From the NCBI GenBank assembly GCA_023249165.1, contig JAHFDE010000105.1, positions 1 to 7,718 on the forward strand: a stretch of 7,718 nt of DNA. Direction: 5' to 3'. Every line of letters begins with the position of its first letter. Position 1 is the stretch's first letter. Below the pieces are notes generated by a model, which saw nothing but the letters and a program-made list of their open reading frames with translations, searched no databases and was not told the origin of the DNA. Shown one piece after another: positions 6,469 through 7,718 of the stretch. The position numbers were made by a program, and so were the translations under genes. This DNA comes from Candidatus Methylomirabilota bacterium. Its GTDB lineage: Bacteria; Methylomirabilota; Methylomirabilia; Methylomirabilales; CSP1-5.

Positions 6469-7632
6469 TCAGGGGCAGATCCGCACGGAATGCCCCATGC
6501 CGCTGGAGGCGCATCGGGTAGCTCCCGACCGCTTCTCTCGGCCGCCCGTGGTGAGCCCTTCGGCAGAGCTCAGGGTCGAACCGCTTGTGGTGAGCACCGT
6601 CGAACCGCCCGCGGTGAGCACCGTCGAACCACTCTGAACGCCGTGGCTCCCGACGGGGGGGAATTCTGCGATCTTCCCCCCGCGGTGAGCAGTTCGGCTG
6701 AGCCACTCGGCCTGAGCTCGGGCCGAAGGCTCACCGTCGAAGCCCCCGTCGAACCGCTCGCGGTGAGCATTGTCGAACCGGTTCGCCGGGTGCCGCGGGC
6801 GCAAGTCCATAGGGTGATGCTGTCCAGCACCGTGGTTTTTCGGGAAATGCTGCCAAGGATGCGGGTGGTCATTGAAACGCTTCCTCTGAAAACGTGCGTC
6901 GAGGAAACCATGGCGGGTGTGCAGCGGAAAGGCGGGGACAAAGACCGTCTGAACGATAACGGCAGCCGGCTGGGCCACGATCACCTGCGGCTGGGGAGGC
7001 GGGGGTGGCTCGAACGCCACCACGGCGATGCCTCTCTCTGCCGCCACCCCCTCAAGGGTCCGTAAGGTGCTCTCAGGGGTCTGCGGAAGCCGCCCCGCCG
7101 AGCTGGCTGCCAGGAGTGAGCGCGCGAGATCGGCCATCCACCCAGGATCGATCGGCTCGTCGAGCATCCAGCCTGCCGGGGGGAGAATCCCCCGCTCGAG
7201 CAAAGCGTTGGCCGCCTGGAGCGGGCTCGGGCGATGCGCCAAGGCCAGCCTCTCGGCCAACGCGACGGCGACGCTCCCCTGGGTCTCGGAGGCAGGCGGT
7301 GCGGCCAAAGGGCTTTGCCCTGATCCCCTCGACTCGGCTCGGGGCAGGCCTGTCGAAGGGGCCTGCCCTGAGCTTGTCGAAGGAGCCTGCCCTGAGCCTG
7401 TCGAAGGGCTCTCCGTCCTGCGAGATGCGGACGAGGTCAGAAAGAGACGGGCCTGACGTCGAAACCGCTCCGGGATGCGGGTCGGGTCGTCGACGATATT
7501 CTGGACCCCCCGGTCGTCCACCCAGGTGTAGAGGTCGGCCCAGACCGGAGCGGGAGAAACCAATGTCAGGCACAGACTGAGGACCCAGAGCAGTCGGTGC
7601 GACCATGCCTGCCCCTGTCTCGACGGCGCCAC
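6469..7632 (-). CDS. Secreted DUF4124-type protein with repeat-built linker and C-terminus
   Basis: This 387-residue protein starts with a signal peptide (LLWVLSLCLTLVSPAPVWA, cleavage after residue 32), so it should be periplasmic or envelope-bound. Residues 33-60 (LYTWVDDRGVQNIVDDP and after) match the short DUF4124 module, whose function is not known to me. A repeat-encoded linker (74-107) follows, then an Ala/Leu-rich segment of unknown family (about 118-207), a run of prolines (209-213), and a hydrophobic VIVAQPAAVIVQTVFVPAF stretch. From about 283 the sequence is largely repeat-derived, including the 8-residue repeats GSTVLTAG and GSTVLTTS. About a quarter of the protein comes from repeats. 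The start is a GTG with GGGAG eight bases upstream, and no in-frame ATG precedes the signal peptide. The true C-terminus is uncertain, because the two C-terminal repeat clusters are read in different phases, which may indicate an old frameshift. Confidence 0.72.
   Translation of the reverse strand: MAPSRQGQAWSHRLLWVLSLCLTLVSPAPVWADLYTWVDDRGVQNIVDDPTRIPERFRRQARLFLTSSASRRTESPSTGSGQAPSTSSGQAPSTGLPRAESRGSGQSPLAAPPASETQGSVAVALAERLALAHRPSPLQAANALLERGILPPAGWMLDEPIDPGWMADLARSLLAASSAGRLPQTPESTLRTLEGVAAERGIAVVAFEPPPPPQPQVIVAQPAAVIVQTVFVPAFPLHTRHGFLDARFQRKRFNDHPHPWQHFPKNHGAGQHHPMDLRPRHPANRFDNAHRERFDGGFDGEPSARAQAEWLSRTAHRGGKIAEFPPVGSHGVQSGSTVLTAGGSTVLTTSGSTLSSAEGLTTGGREKRSGATRCASSGMGHSVRICP
6549..6632. 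repeat. 24-nt tandem repeats encoding GSTVLTAG at the C-terminus of the DUF4124-type gene
   Basis: TGTGGTGAGCACCGTCGAACC (from 6586) and CGCGGTGAGCACCGTCGAACC (from 6610) are spaced exactly 24 bp apart. They adjoin a related unit at 6549-6580 containing GAGCCCTTCGGCAGAGCTCA. On the minus strand they encode GSTVLTAG, GSTVLTTS and GSTLSSAEG. Each unit contains the small palindrome CGGTGAGCACCG, and neighbouring units can also pair through ACCGC-CC-GCGGT. Confidence 0.75.
6681..6786. repeat. Second cluster of TTCGAC...GCTCA repeats in the DUF4124-type gene
   Basis: This cluster holds about four units of the same backbone, including CGCGGTGAGCATTGTCGAACC (from 6760) and degenerate units with GAGCAGTTCGGCTGAGCC and GCCGAAGGCTCACC. 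In the frame of the gene it reads NRFDNAHRERFDGG and after (residues 283-317). In another frame it would read GSTMLTASGSTGASTV, the phase in which the neighbouring cluster is actually translated. Confidence 0.7.
7314..7411. repeat. Tandem repeat array in the N-terminal linker of the DUF4124-type gene
   Basis: Minus-strand starts of CCTTCGACA occur at exact 24-nt intervals, giving the tandem peptides PSTGSGQA and PSTSSGQA, followed by a PSTGLPRAESRGSGQ unit from the CCCCTCGACTCGG-type element. The array has one 24-nt unit more than the matching block in the TolC-like gene, as expected if units are gained or lost by slippage without breaking the frame. Confidence 0.82.
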
Positions 7633-7653
7633 CCCGATCGCTCCCTTCCTGTC

Positions 7654-7718
7654 TCAATGAGGAAATCGCAGCAGGCCAAACCGGTACCGGTGCCAGTACC
7701 ACCAGCGATCGGGCCAGA
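7654..7718 (-). CDS. C-terminal tail of a truncated upstream gene
   Basis: Only the last 20 codons and a TGA stop lie in the window. The translation ends in WWYWHRYRFGLLRFPH and is dense in Trp, Tyr, Arg and His, which looks more like a real protein end than the chance Ala/Gly/Pro/Arg translations of the other frames. The stop lies 21 nt before the GTG of the DUF4124-type gene, similar to the 27- and 28-nt gaps further down. This makes it the likely preceding gene of the same operon. The product cannot be named from this fragment. A competing open frame through the same bases exists but lacks these qualities. Confidence 0.5.
   Translation of the reverse strand, partial: WPDRWWYWHRYRFGLLRFPH

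Noticed and set aside
7314..7411. Possible CRISPR array
   Set aside because: The 24-nt units are contiguous, without unique spacers, lie inside a coding frame, and no cas gene is near.
7680..7700. Sigma-54 promoter suggested by TGGCAC on the minus strand
   Set aside because: The required GC at the -12 position is absent (GG is present instead), and the bases appear to lie in the end of an upstream coding region.
7073..7702. A minus-strand open frame overlapping the DUF4124-type gene in another phase
   Set aside because: It has no signal peptide or domain, and its content is explained by the repeat array and GC bias. The overlapping frame has a clear signal peptide and DUF4124 motif.

Overview
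This window comes from a GC-rich, diderm (Gram-negative type) bacterium. The evidence for an outer membrane is a TolC-family channel, a lipoprotein signal and two Sec signal peptides. All recognisable genes lie on the minus strand, so transcription runs from high to low coordinates. The phylum cannot be fixed from the sequence. The GC content, the DUF4124-type protein and the dispersed TTCGAC...GCTCA repeats would suit an environmental lineage such as NC10, Rokubacteria or a deltaproteobacterium, but that is a guess.

Layout, in the order of transcription. At the right edge is the C-terminal tail of a truncated gene (7654-7718). It is followed 21 nt later by a secreted DUF4124-type protein (7632-6469, GTG start), 27 nt later by a small PEGA-like lipoprotein (6441-6100), and 28 nt later by a TolC-like outer-membrane efflux/secretion channel (6071-4317). 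The short gaps and strong ribosome-binding sites point to one envelope operon. After a 79-bp gap comes a 988-residue UvrD/RecB-type helicase fused to a C-terminal PD-(D/E)XK nuclease with four cysteines placed for an Fe-S cluster (4237-1271). A gene-free stretch of about 336 bp, containing a stem-loop made of repeats, separates it from a small HAD phosphatase resembling the NT5C/YqfW deoxyribonucleotidases (934-335). The leftmost 334 bp carry no convincing gene but contain hairpins.

The most unusual feature is a family of short repeats with the backbone TTCGAC-n(2-3)-GCTCA. Copies occur between genes and, in tandem with a 24-nt (8-codon) period, inside the coding regions of the DUF4124-type protein and the TolC homologue. 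There they encode low-complexity linkers read as PSTSSGQA or GSTVLTAG. A 67-nt composite cassette is shared by the two genes (64 of 67 identical by eye) and is read in the same frame in both. The helicase and phosphatase genes have no obvious copies in their coding regions.

Working together: the envelope genes probably form an export or envelope-maintenance unit whose other parts lie upstream, outside the window. The helicase-nuclease is probably a DNA-end-processing repair enzyme, and the phosphatase may act on nucleotides. No functional link between these two and the envelope operon can be shown. I found no tRNA, rRNA, CRISPR array, transposase or integrase.
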